Positions 1-11,100 of a DNA stretch of 64,000 nt are shown piece by piece; positions within the stretch are counted from its first letter, which is position 1; each line of letters begins with the position of its first letter. Under the pieces are notes generated by a model. The model saw only the letters and a list, made by a program, of their open reading frames with translations, ran no database searches and was not told the DNA's origin. The stretch is from Phymorhynchus buccinoides (taxonomy: Eukaryota > Mollusca > Gastropoda > Neogastropoda > Raphitomidae): contig CM065690.1 in the NCBI GenBank assembly GCA_017654935.2, positions 33,823,868 through 33,887,867 on the forward strand, given 5' to 3'. Position numbers and translations under genes: made by a program.

Positions 1-34
1 TGTCTGTGGACAGAGTGCTGGCTGTCTTCTACAG
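1..34 (+). CDS. GPCR exon carrying the end of TM3 (DRV motif), partial
   Basis: Frame 3 reads SVDRVLAVFY plus AG of a split Arg codon and is followed by the donor GTACAG at 35. Asp-Arg-Val followed by Leu-Ala-Val is the usual pattern at the cytoplasmic end of TM3 in class A receptors. The exon starts before the window. It is very short here, and is believed mainly because its phase fits the next exon. Confidence 0.6.
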
Positions 35-1845
35 GTACAGCAGTCAGTAAACCACATCAAATCATAGCAAATCTCCCCCGAAATCGGAAAGTGTAGACTG
101 AATGCAGCGGGGAGACCTGTGAAAGGTGAAAAACAGGCATATACATGCCTTGCCCATTATCATGGTCATATGACCTGGGACCGCAGAAGAAGAGAACCAA
201 GGAAGGGTAAATTATCAGCAAAGATACAGTTACGTTGCCATTCTCATGTTTTCGGCTTTCGATCTCAATCTAATGTGCTTGCCGTTTCATGAACTAACGT
301 AGTCGTACTCCGAGCAAGGCAAAATGTTGCAACTCATTTAACCTTTTCAAGGAGGAAAAACTTCACCTTTGCCCGAATTCCACTTGAGCATTATTTTGAT
401 TCAGTTTCAAACTATTTGAACATAATTCCTCGCACATGCTACACATAAGATAAGGCTGAGATTGCTGACAGTATACATTTCTTACTTTCGATCGAGTTTT
501 TAATTTTTTAAAAATTAAAGTGTATTTGGCTGGAACCTTAAGTGACTAAAACTTATTTTAATTCAGTCCAAGATAGCTACGCATTACATGCATGCTTAAT
601 TAAAAGTAGTTGATTTCAATTCCTTCCTCTTATCTACTCAGTTCTGGAAAACTGTGTATTACATCAGTGAATGGAACATGATTGAAATAAGTTGATCTGA
701 ATTCCCTTCAGGGACACCCGTGTAATATGTGACCCCTCGCCACAAACTGAGTGGTCTTGTCCCTGGCTCACATACCCCTTAGGGCCAATTTTAGGTGGAA
801 AGGGGTCAAAGCATCAATTTCCAGATTTTGACTTATTATTAAACAACAGGTATTTCTCTACATCACACTGAAGTATTGAAGTATAAAAACGATTCTGTCT
901 GTCTTAAAAACGTGTTTTTATTAGAAACATCTCACTGTTTTTGAACACATTTTGAAACTTTCTGGTTGCATTTTCTCATTTCGCCGATTCCTTGAGTATA
1001 CGACTTCAAATCTTCATAACTCTGCAACAAATTATCCGAACAACAATTTTTTTGGATTTGTTGGAAAGCTCTTTCAATGCATAATAATGATTTGTTAATA
1101 ACTCAAAAGTGATCCCACGACTCATTTTGTGGTGACAGGTCACATAATTATGTGAATGGACCACGAACGAAATCAAATTTAACGGTTTTACTTCACTTCA
1201 GGGTTCTGGCCCAGAAGGGGAATAAGTTGGTCATAGTGGTGCTTCTGCCATGGACGCTGGCCTTCCTCTGTCTGGTGCTGCTGCCAATCACCTGGCATTT
1301 CTTCGGACACCAATCACAGCTACACCAGGCGGGGCTCTTTTGCTGGCCTTTGCTGGCCGTCAACGAGGAGTTCTTGATCCTACAGGTAGTTGAGTAAATA
1401 AACGTCGGCTCTCCCCGTGGGGATACCGGGGGGTCTTTCGTAAAAAATAGTTCTCCCACATTCTGGAAGTTCTGTGCTTGTAACTTCCTCTAATCTGCCA
1501 CTCTCTTTGACTCTGCCTTTTTCCTTTACTTTCTGTCATCTACTATCTTTCTGACTTATTGGCCCATTCTCCTGCCCTTTTTCAAACAAATCTTCCAAAT
1601 ACTTTTTCTCCTTTGAGCTCCTCCGAAATCGGAATATGTCGGCTGTACGACATAAGTAGGTTGTTTGCTATTTTTAGCGGCTCTGTCAAATTTTGGTGCA
1701 TATGGTGAAAGTGGACTTAGTGATAACTGACGTTGTGAAGGTACACGTGTTTGTCTGTTGATTGATTGATTTGTATTTAAAGTCTGTTCACACAATGGTG
1801 ATATTAGACTAAAAGTCTTTTTTTAAATCAACAGATAATTAACTC

Positions 1846-1914
<69 letters not shown>

Positions 1915-4900
1915 GCGTGTGCGCGCGTGTGTGTGTATGTGACGTGTGTGTATGGTGTAAGAAAAGAGGGCAAAAAAACAAAATTAATCTGAACTAACTC
2001 ATCAATGATAGTCATCTCGCAATTCCAGAGCTGAATAAGACTGTAGTAATTTTGGTCATTTCATGGCTGTAAACTACATCTCTTAAAGGTCCTATTTGTG
2101 CTGCTTGTATTACAGATATGTTGTATAGCGATGACAAAAATGGACATTCGAAAATAATATGTTTAACTGATACGCATTGGGTGACCACAAGCGCATTCTA
2201 CATCTTTAGAAAATTTGGTCTTCCATGAATTTAACCGAATTTTGTAAATCGAGCTAGCCAAACATGATAAAAAAATATTTCAGATTTTTGGACGAAGCTA
2301 GATATTCTAGATATTCTATTTTCTAATATGGCATTTATTTTATGTTTTTCTAGTTTAAATGTAGACATACTCTATGGACATTTTCTAATAGCACCTTCTT
2401 TCGCTAATTTATCAGCTATTTCGTAATTCCCAAATATACCACAGTGTGATGGAATCCAGCAACATTCTATATTAAATTCCTTTACGTAAGAGAATGTATC
2501 ATGCATTTTATCAGCCGAAGTCGGACTTGCTGGGCCTAACTACTGTATTAATTTTGTAGTTAGGCGCATAACGGCATCATGACGCATCTGCGCTCATAAT
2601 TGACAGGAAACTGTCTGAGCGATCGAAAAAGAAGAAGAAGAAGAAGAAGAATACATTTTATATCAAAAAATAAATCCCTTCTAATATTTGCATTCAAGTT
2701 TTGTAGACTATAAAGAACATATTTCGAGTCAAAGTAAAATACTATCAATCGCAAATATCTCTATCAGCTATCCAAGAGAAAGCCATAAGAAGTGCATAAA
2801 GTTCAGCAGTAAATACAGAAAAGCCTTTTTATTAGACAAAATGATTTTTTAATTTTTAAATCAGAGATCACAAATCCAGCTCCTGTGCATCATTCCAAAA
2901 CTGAACCATCTGTATAAATTTTAAGATGATGCGGATATGTATTTTCTAGATGTTATTTTGCTTCAACTGATATCAGATTGACATTATCATCTTGTTTTCA
3001 AAGCAGTATAATCTGTATCAAATTTAGCAGAAATATGCTCCCACTGAGGTACAATAGGCATTATTGGTGTACTTGGAATTGATGTGATATCAATATCACA
3101 TTTCTTAAATAATTCAACTGTATATTTTCTAATAGCTTGAAGGTAAAACATATTTTGAGCCATCATAGTAAAATCCGTTTTTGAATTTTAAAAAACCCTA
3201 CATTAGTGACTGAATTAGACTCTGAGAGACTTCTAGTCACATACTTGGCTGTAGCCAACTTACGTTGATCTTCAAGTGATAACAAATTAGCTTCTCTGTA
3301 CGTTTTGAACGTATCTGTGTGCACTGGCACACCAAGTGCCTTACTATCAATGCTTTGTAACTTTTTTAGTAGTATCTGGGGAGCTGAAAAATAAACTTCT
3401 TGTCCGTAAGTTAATTTTAATCGAACCAGATTTGTAGCAAGATGTAAGATGTAAGATGTTTGTCTGTTTTGCAAGCTGTAGTTCTCACCCAAATGTCTGC
3501 CATCCCCTGGCTGTCTGTCTGTCGGTACACCTGTCAATCCATCATCTTTCTGTTTTTCATCTATATTTCCATCCATCTCTCTGTCTGTTTGTCTTACAAG
3601 CGGTAGTTCTTCTCACCTTAGCATTGGCCATCACCAGACCTTGTCTTTCTGCAATTTTAGTGGGTTAGGCTGAAAATATTAATAGTGTAAAAGCTTTGCC
3701 TGTGGGGACATCCCCACAATCCGCCTAAGAGGACAGCTGGCATTGGGAAGGTCACCCAGAACTAGCTTATTCCCTTTGGCTATCTTACAGGCCATGGTTC
3801 TTCTCACCTCAGTGTTGGCCATCTTGGCCAATCACCTGGCCCTGCTCTACAAGCTGACCCGCCGTGCAACGCTCGTTATGCCCATGTTTGGGACTCGAAC
3901 CTCAGACAGCACAGCCTCTGAGAGGCTGCAGACCCGCCGCAGTGTGCGCCATGCCACCTCCCAGTCTTGCTGCTTCCTCGTGCTGTACCTGGGTTTAGCT
4001 CTATATCTCCTGTGGTTAGCCACCAATAGTCTGGAAGATCGTTTGGGTGTGGTAAGTTCACTTGATGTACCTTTAGCTTTATCTCCTGTGGTTAGCTGCC
4101 AATAGTTCTGGGGATCGTTTGGGTGTGGTAAGTTCACTTGATGTACATGGCTTTAGCCCTATATCTCCTGTGGTTAGCTGCCAATAGTCTGGAAGACCGT
4201 TTGGGTGTGATAAGTTCACTTGATGTACCTTTAGCTTTATCTCCTGTGGTTAGCTGCCAAAAGTTCTGGGGATCGTTTGGGTGTGGTAAGTTCACTTGAT
4301 GTACATGGCTTTAGCCCTATATCTCCTGTGGTTAGCTGCCAATAGTCTAGAGGACCGTTTAGGTGTGATAAGTTCACTTGATGTACCTGGGTGTAGCTCT
4401 ATATCTCCTGTCGTTAGCTGCCAATAGTCTAGAGGATCAGTTACTGGAAAACGGGTTGAACCCGAAACGTCGTGACTTGTGTTTTTGTTATTAAATCTTT
4501 TCTTTGGGGTTTAAATTTCGACGCTGTTTTAATTTGTTGTGAATCTTACTGAACTCAGCAGTCATCTTCGTTTCTTCAAAGTCTAGAGGATCGTTTGGGT
4601 GTGGTAAGACCGTGTTCTGTAAGTTTCTTGGCATGAAGTGAGAATGGTTAATGTTTGTGTTACTCTGTATTATGTATCTGGGATTAGCTCTATAAAATAT
4701 CTCTTGTGGTTAGCTGCCAATAGTCTGGATGATCATTTGGGTATAGTAAATGTGTGTATTTTTGTATGAAATGAGATGGTTAGTGTTTGTGTTATTCTGT
4801 GTTCTGTGCTTGGCTTCAGATCGTTGGTACTAATTACCTGTGCAATAAGTTAGCTAACAAACAAAGACACAACAAGCGCAAGGTGACGTTATTTTATTAA

Positions 4901-5862
4901 CAAAACAAAACATTTTATTTCAACAAAAAGGTATTTTTCAAACAAATGAAACACACAGCACGAAAAAATCAAACAATACCTCCCCTCTTCACAGTCAATC
5001 AGTCTCCAATTTAAAAAAAATGTGTTTGTAGGGTGGTTTATTCAGTGAGTCTGTTTCAGTTTTTTTCTTGTGTCTTTTTTTAACAGCCTTATTACAGACA
5101 TTTCCCATCAATATGTTGCTCTTTAACATTCTCATCACAGACCTTTCCCATCAAAATAGTTGTTTTTAATAGCCTTAATTGCGACATACATTTCCTTCTT
5201 TTTTTTAACAATCCTTGTGACAGACATTTGCTGTGCTTAAAATTCTTTATCAGCAGGTAGCACACATAAAAAGTGATGTGCAGAGCAAAATTGTTGTCTT
5301 TTACCAGCCACGTCACAAATAATTTATGGACGCTTGTTTTGTTGCTTTTTTGTATATTTGACAGACCTGTCGCAAACATTACCTAGTGCTGTCCCAGTTC
5401 CCTGGGATCAACATCATCATTAATTCCCTTCTCACCCTTTGGCGTTTCAAGAATATCATCACTCCCCAGAATGACGACGCGCGGGAACTGAGATCGAACT
5501 CCAATGCCGCTCCACGAAGACAAGATAACAACCCTGCTTGCTCTATCCCTACTCATACAGCCGCGGCAGTGGTGAAACCTTGCCCAGGAGTAGACCCTGA
5601 CAAGATAGGGCAATCAGCGGAGCAAAACACTCGCCGTTCTCCGTCGGGTTCAGAAGCCCATGATGGAAAAAGCATACCAGGGAAAATGTCCAGCGATTCA
5701 GCTGAAAGCAGCCAGTCTTTAGAGGTGTGTTTTCCACCTCGCGATAACCACTACACCGACAGCTGCAGGGCCAACCCTGCTCTTCTGAATCAGGGAGGGA
5801 CCAGTAAAGCGCATGATGTTCAGCCGCCGCGGCATCAGTCCTTTTTGCTCATAGCTGTATAA
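1..5862 (+). CDS. Rhodopsin-like (class A) GPCR, 3' part of gene, four exons
   Basis: Joining 1-34, 1202-1385, 3791-4051 and 5365-5862 gives a continuous 324-residue C-terminal part of a seven-span receptor. The split codon between exons one and two (AG + G = Arg) and the two later phase-0 junctions all agree. The first residues, SVDRVLAVFYR, match the end of TM3 with a DRV version of the DRY motif. TM4 is at about residues 19-42, TM5 at 65-92, a basic ICL3 at 93-128, TM6 at 129-152 and TM7/helix 8 at 164-189 (NSLLT in place of NPxxY, then WRFK). A 135-residue polar tail follows. The CWxP motif of TM6 is absent. Receptors of this class sit in the plasma membrane and signal through G proteins; the ligand cannot be guessed. 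TM1 to most of TM3 lie left of the window. The class call is an inference from motif order. Confidence 0.72.
723..1149. repeat. MITE-like element with about 30-bp imperfect terminal inverted repeats, in GPCR intron
   Basis: The left end (TATGTGACCCCTCGCCAC) and the right end (GTGGTGACAGGTCACATAA) are inverted copies with a few mismatches and continue inwards through a CACTCAG/CTGAGT-type stretch. The element ends about 50 bases before the next GPCR exon. No coding capacity is seen inside. The rest of this intron (35-722) shows nothing recognisable. Confidence 0.6.
1202..1385 (+). CDS. GPCR exon: ICL2, TM4, ECL2 and start of TM5
   Basis: The acceptor is TTCACTTCAG at 1192-1201 and the donor is CAG|GTAGTT. 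The exon starts with the third base of the split Arg codon and ends in phase 0. It encodes 61 residues: a short loop, a long hydrophobic TM4 containing LLPW, a loop with one Cys (in GLFCW) that could be the ECL2 partner of TM3, and the NEEFLILQ start of TM5. Confidence 0.72.
1847..1938. repeat. (GT)n microsatellite
   Basis: About 90 bases of alternating GT with a few GC interruptions, within the GPCR intron. Confidence 0.97.
2025..3455 (-). pseudogene. Decayed non-LTR retrotransposon: reverse transcriptase end and RNase H domain
   Basis: Read on -, 3455 to about 3163 encodes the C-terminal part of a LINE reverse transcriptase (LVRLKLTYGQEVYFSAP, then LGVPVHTDTFKTY). Further along come IYTDGSV near 2915, TAELYALLMAFSWIA near 2790, WIPSHCGIFGNYEIADKLAK near 2430 and a trailing VKHIIFECP near 2175. 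These are the ordered landmarks of an RNase H domain and the tail region of an I-type LINE ORF2. Frames are broken, and a foreign segment (about 2522-2650) with a GAA run interrupts the RNase H part. It lies in a GPCR intron, antisense to the gene, and is not functional. Confidence 0.8.
3690..3785. repeat. Dispersed repeat fragment abutting the GPCR exon acceptor
   Basis: The stretch resembles 32590-32715 (shared GGACATCCCCAC, ACAGCTGGC, GGAAGGTC and CCCTTTGGCT). It ends within a few bases of the splice acceptor at 3790, so the polypyrimidine side of that intron may be repeat-derived. Class unknown. Confidence 0.45.
3791..4051 (+). CDS. GPCR exon: TM5, ICL3 and TM6
   Basis: The acceptor is TATCTTACAG and the donor is GGTGTG|GTAAGT. 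It is 261 nt, phase 0 at both ends, 87 residues: AMVLLTSVLAILANHLALLY (TM5), a loop rich in Arg, Ser and Thr, and CCFLVLYLGLALYLLWL (TM6). Translation is open throughout. The last 60 bases and the donor are copied several times in tandem directly downstream. Confidence 0.75.
3995..4450 (+). repeat. Tandem array copying the exon end and its splice donor (76 + 82 bp dimer)
   Basis: Copies of the segment running from CTCCTGTGGTTAGC through GTTTGGGTGTG and TAAGTTCACTTGATGTAC follow one another. The donor-equivalent positions are 4052, 4128, 4210, 4286 and 4368, so spacings alternate 76, 82, 76, 82. The odd-numbered third and fifth copies carry GATAAG in place of GGTAAG. Two more isolated, decayed copies lie near 4580-4608 and 4715-4745. 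Confidence 0.9.
4883..4898. repeat. Short motif GTGACGTTATTTTATT, repeated elsewhere
   Basis: The same 16-mer occurs at 62968-62983, and a near match in inverse orientation lies near 63776-63796. The flanks (CAAxGTGACG preceded by a CACAA-rich stretch) are also similar at the first two sites. It is probably the end of an unclassified dispersed element. Confidence 0.4.
5365..5862 (+). CDS. GPCR last exon: TM7, helix 8 and cytoplasmic tail
   Basis: The acceptor is a T-rich tract ending TTTGACAG at 5364. The exon opens in phase 0 with TCRKHYLVLS and continues into FPGINIIINSLLTLWRFKN, which reads as TM7 with NSLLT at the NPxxY position and WRFKN as the start of helix 8. The remaining 135 residues form a Ser-, Pro- and charge-rich tail without recognised domains, ending at a TAA. 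Earlier in-frame translation than 5365 would cross the acceptor, so the splice site is preferred over the GTG at 5386. Confidence 0.72.
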   Translation, partial: TCRKHYLVLSQFPGINIIINSLLTLWRFKNIITPQNDDARELRSNSNAAPRRQDNNPACSIPTHTAAAVVKPCPGVDPDKIGQSAEQNTRRSPSGSEAHDGKSIPGKMSSDSAESSQSLEVCFPPRDNHYTDSCRANPALLNQGGTSKAHDVQPPRHQSFLLIAV

Positions 5863-5960
5863 CTGAAGGCGAGCTCCATCCAATATCAGCAAGTGTCAAG
5901 TTTGATGGCTTCCCAAGTGCTTTGCTGTCATCAAACCCAGGGGGTGCTGATTACAGCCTA

Positions 5961-5966
5961 AATAAA
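5961..5966 (+). promoter_or_regulatory. Polyadenylation signal AATAAA of the GPCR gene
   Basis: A canonical AATAAA lies 99 bases after the GPCR stop codon. It is the first such hexamer downstream on this strand. The cleavage site is not visible. Confidence 0.5.
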
Positions 5967-6378
5967 TAGACAGGCTAGGGAAAGGAGGGCTCGCTGTTAG
6001 ACCAAGTTGTACAGATGTATAGGTTATAAAGGTTTTTGGATGTCTCTAAATTTAGACAACAAAAAAACAAACATAATCTGAATCTAGTCTGTAAGCAAAA
6101 ATTAAAAAAAATTAGTAATGCTTTTGTTAACAAATAGATTTTCCCCCTTTGTGAACAATACATCTTTGTCATCCTTCAGATTTAAAAAAAAAAAGGAAAA
6201 TAAAAGCATTCTATGAACGCTAATTGGCAAATCATCTTGTTTGTGTTTGTAACTGATTTTCAAATCCGCGGTCCCCGTTTAAATCTCCCCGCGCCAATGC
6301 AGTTGATTGGGCCCGCTGCGAGGCAAAACCGAGGCCCAGCCACGCTACTAGGCCTACCCCAGCTTTGTGGCTACTGCT

Positions 6379-6409
6379 AGAAATAGTAGTCTGTAACTGT
6401 ACTATTTCT
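6379..6409. other. Perfect 10-bp hairpin
   Basis: AGAAATAGTA and TACTATTTCT are perfect inverse complements around an 11-base loop. This is intergenic, and no flanking U-tract or gene suggests a role. The rest of 5970-6440 shows nothing else. Confidence 0.5.
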
Positions 6410-6444
6410 GGTACTAGGCCTACTAGCTATAGGCCTTTCTGCTA

Positions 6445-6552
<108 letters not shown>

Positions 6553-6773
6553 TGTGGGTGGGTGTGCGTGTGAGCGTTTATATGCGCGCGGGCGTGCTTG
6601 ACTGTGAAAATGTATGTGTGCACGTTTGATGCGTGCGTGTGCGTGCGCGCATGTGTAAGCATGTGTTTGTGGGTGTGGATGGGGAGGGGGGTGTATGTAA
6701 ATATTGATGTATTTTTGTTCTATTGTCATGATAGGGGCTGTTAGCCTGGGTCATTAAACATTCCGAGTTCCGA

Positions 6774-6938
<165 letters not shown>

Positions 6939-7229
6939 GGCTGTTACCTTCCTGGCATATTCCACTGACGAGCAAGCAAGAAAAAGAGAGAAAAGAAACA
7001 GAAAAGAAAAAGAAAAGAAACGGCTCCTTTTCCTTAGGGGTAAAGCGATACTGACAGTGTCAGTGAGTTCCCACCCATCTGGCAAGCATGAAGTATAGAA
7101 ACGGTCTTCTTTCGATGCTAGTCCAGAGGATAATAATTTTATTCCAGTGGAAGGTCAGTTTAACGTCGCGTATCAGCTCTCGCGGCCATGTGCGATGGGC
7201 TGAACAATCCAACTGCGTATGCAAAAATT

Positions 7230-8126
7230 ATAACCCTAACCCTAACCCTAAAATTATATAGTGTACATTATCTTCTATGAATAGGATCAGGGATTCATGC
7301 TTTTGGTCATGTAAACTTCATGCCTTGACCATCCCTCATACCAACTTTGAAGGACAAAACCCTAACACTAACCCTAACCCTAAAATTATAAAGTGTACAT
7401 TATCTAACCCTAACCCTAACCCTAACTTCATGCCTTGACCATCCCTCATACCAACTTTGAAGGACATTGGTCAAAAGGAAAGAACCTAACCCTAACCCTA
7501 ACCCTAAAATTATATAGTGTACATTATCTTCTATGAATAGGATCAGGGATTCATGCTGTTGGTCATGTAAACTTCATGCATTGACCATCCCACATAGCAA
7601 GGACTTGGTCTATGCCAAGTGAAAATTTAACATATAATACATAGTGTGTAACCCTAATTTTTTGCTTCTATGAATGATTTTTTTTTAAAACAGGGTCAGG
7701 GATTCATACTTTTGGTCAGGTAAACTTCATGCCTTGACCATCCCTCATACCAACTTTGAAGGACAAAACCCTAACCCTAACCCTAACCCTAAAATTATAT
7801 AGTGTACATGATCTAACCCTAACCCTAACTAACTCATGCCTTGACCATCCCTCATACCAACTTTGAAGGACATTGGTCAAAAGGAAAAACCCTAACCCTA
7901 ACCCTAACCCTAACCCTAAAATTATATAGTGTACATTATCTTCTATGACAAGGATCAGGGATTCATGCTGTTGGTCATGTAAACTTCATGCCTTGACCAT
8001 CCCTCATACTAACTTTGAAAGACATTGGTCAAAAGGAAAAACCCTAACCCTAACCCTAACCCTAAAAGGATCAGGGATTATATAGTGACCATCCCTCATA
8101 CCAACTTTGAAGGACATTGGTCAAAA
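7230..8126 (+). repeat. Telomere-like CCCTAA blocks alternating with a recurring spacer unit
   Basis: Runs of two to five CCCTAA hexamers occur at about 7231, 7358, 7404, 7485, 7769, 7817, 7889 and 8040. Between them are whole or partial copies of one spacer of about 130 bp with the landmarks AATTATATAGTGTACAT, GGATCAGGGATTCATGC, GGTCATGTAAACTTCATG, CCATCCCTCATACCAAC and GGACATTGGTCAAAAGG. CCCTAA is the complement of the metazoan telomere repeat TTAGGG. The block is interstitial here and leads directly into the G-rich array. Confidence 0.9.
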
Positions 8127-11100
8127 GGGGGGGGGGGGGGTTACATGCTTCATTTTATGTTGTTGTGGGGGTGGGTGGGGGTTACCTACATGCTTCATGC
8201 TAACCCTATTTTATGTTATTGTGGGGGGGGGGGGTTACATGCTTCATTTTATGTTGGATCAGGGATTGGGCTTCATGGTCATGTAAACTTACATGCTTCA
8301 TTTTATGTTGTTGTGGGGACATGGGTGGGGGTTACATGCCGAGTTCATTTTATGTTATTGTGGGGTGGTGTGTTACATGCTTCATTTTATGTTGTTTCTA
8401 TGGGTGGGGGTTACATGCTTTATGTTGTTGGGTGGTGGGGGTTACATGCTTCATTTTGATGTTACATTGGGGTGGGTGGGTTACATGCTTCATTTTATGT
8501 TGTTGGGGGGGGGTGGGGGTTACATGCTTCATTTTATGTTGTTGGGGGGGGGGGGGGTTGGGGGGGGGGGGTTGTTGGGGGGGGGGGGGGTGTACATGCT
8601 TCATTTTTCATTTTATGGGGGGGGGGGGGGGGGGGTTACATGCTTCATTTTATGTTGGACATTGGTGGGGGGGGGGGGTTACATGCTTCATTTTATGTTG
8701 TTGGGGGGTGGGTGGGGGTTACATGCTTCATTTTATGTTGTTGGGGGGTGGGTGGGTTTACATGCTTCATTTTATGTTATTGTGGGGGGGGGGGGGGGTT
8801 ACATGCTTCATTTTATGTTGTTGTGGGGGTGGGTGGGGGTTACATGCTTCATTTTATGTTATTGTGGGGTGGGTGGGGGTTACATGCTTCATTTTATGTT
8901 GTTGTGGGGGGGGGGGGGGGGGGGGGGGGTGCTTCATTTTATGTTGTTGGGGGGGGGGGGGTTACATGCTTCATTTTATGTTGTTGGGGGGGGGGGGGGG
9001 TTACATGCTTCATTTTATGTTGTTGGGGGGGGGGGGGTTACATGCTTCATTTTATGTTATTGTGGGGTGGGTGGGGGTTACATGCTTCATTTTATGTTAT
9101 TGTGGGGGGGGTGGGTTACATGCTTCATTTTATGTTGTTGGGGGGGGGGGGGGGGTTACATGCTTCATTTTATGTTGTTGGGGGGGGGGGGGTTACATGC
9201 TTCATTTTATGTTGTTGGGGGGGGGGGGGGGGTTACATGCTTCATTTTATGTTGTTGGGGGGGGGGGGGGGTTACATGCTTCATTTTATGTTGTTGTGGG
9301 GTGGGTGGGGGGTTACATGCTTCATTTTATGTTGTTGGGGGGGGGGGGGGGGGTTACATGCTTCATTTTATGTTGTTGGGGGGGGGGGGGGTTACATGCT
9401 TCATTTTATGTTGTTGGGGGGGGGGGGGGTACATGCTTCATTTTATGTTGTTGTGGGGGGGGTGGGGGTTTACATGCTTCATTTTATGTTGTTGGGGGGG
9501 GGGGGTTACATGCTTCATTTTATGTTGTTGGGGGGGGGGGGTTTACATGCTTCATTTTATGTTGTTGGGGGGGGGGGGGGTTACATGCTTCATTTTATGT
9601 TTTGGGGGGGGGGGTTACATGGGGGGGGGGGGTTATGTTGGGGGGGGGGTGGGGGTTACATGCTTCATTTTATGTTGTTGTGGGGGTGGGTGGGGGTTAC
9701 ATGCTTCATTTTATGTTGGGGTGGGGGGGGGGGGGTGTGGGTTACATGCTTCATTTTATGTTGTTGGGGGGGGGGGGGGTTACATGCTTCATTTTATGTT
9801 ATTGTGGGGGGGGGGGGGGTTACATGCTTCATTTTATGTTGTTGTGGGGGGGGGGGGGTTACATGCTTCATTTTATGTTATTGTGGGGTGGGGGGGGGTT
9901 ACATGCTTCATTTTATGTTGTTGGGGGGGGGGGGGGTTACATGCTTCATTTTATGTTGTTGGGGGGGGGGGGGGTTACATGCTTCATTTTATGTTGTTGT
10001 GGGGGGGGGGGGTTACATGCTTCATTTTATGTTGTTGTGGGGGGGGTGGGGGTTACATGCTTCATTTTATGTTATTGTGGGGTGGGTGGGTTACATGCTT
10101 CATTTTATGTTGTTGGGGGGTGGGGGGGGGTTACATGCTTCATTTTATGTTATTGTGGGGTGGGTGGGTTACATGCTTCATTTTATGTTGTTGGGGGGGG
10201 GGGGTTACATGCTTCATTTTATGTTGTTGGGGGGGGGGGGGGTTACATGCTTCATTTTATGTTGTTGTTGGGTGGGTGGGGGTTACATGCTTCATTTTAT
10301 GTTGTTGGGGGTGGTGGGGGGTTACATGCTTCATTTTATGTTGTTGGGGGGGGGGGGGGGGGGGTACATGCTTCATTTTATGTTATTGTGGGGTGGGTGG
10401 GGGTTACATGCTTCATTTTATGTTATTGTGGGGTGGGGGGGGTTACATGCTTCATTTTATGTTGTTGTGGGGGGGGGGGGGGGGAGGGTTTGCTTCATTT
10501 TATGTTGTTGGGGGGGTGGGTGGGGGTTACATGCTTCATTTTATGTTATTGTGGGGGTGGGTGGGGGTTACATGCTTCATTTTATGTTATTGTGGGGTGG
10601 GTGGGTTACATGCTTCATTTTATGTTGTTGTGGGGGTGGGTGGGTTACATGCTTCATTTTATGTTGTTGGGGGGGGGGGGGGGGGGTTACATGCTTCATT
10701 TTATGTTGTTGGGGGGGGGGGGGGGGGTTACATGCTTCATTTTATGTTGTTGGGGTGGGTGGGGGTTACATGCTTCATTTTATGTTATTGTGGGGGGGGG
10801 GGGTTACATGCTTCATTTTATGTTGTTGGGGGGTGGGGGGTTACATGCTTCATTTTATGTTGTTGGGGGGGGGGGGGGTTACATGCTTCATTTTATGTTG
10901 TTGTGGGGGGGGGGGGGTTACATGCTTCATTTTATGTTGTTGGGGGGGGGGGGGGGGGTTACATGCTTCATTTTATGTTGTTGTGGGGTGGGTGGGTTAC
11001 ATGCTTCATTTTATGTTGTTGGGGGGGGTGGGGGGGGGTTACATGCTTCATTTTATGTTGTTGTGGGGGGGGGGGGGTTACATGCTTCATTTTATGTTGT

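Noticed and set aside
5092..5379. 95-codon frame on - before the last GPCR exon
   Set aside because: It lies in AT-rich intron, has no recognisable domain and overlaps the T-rich tract of the acceptor.
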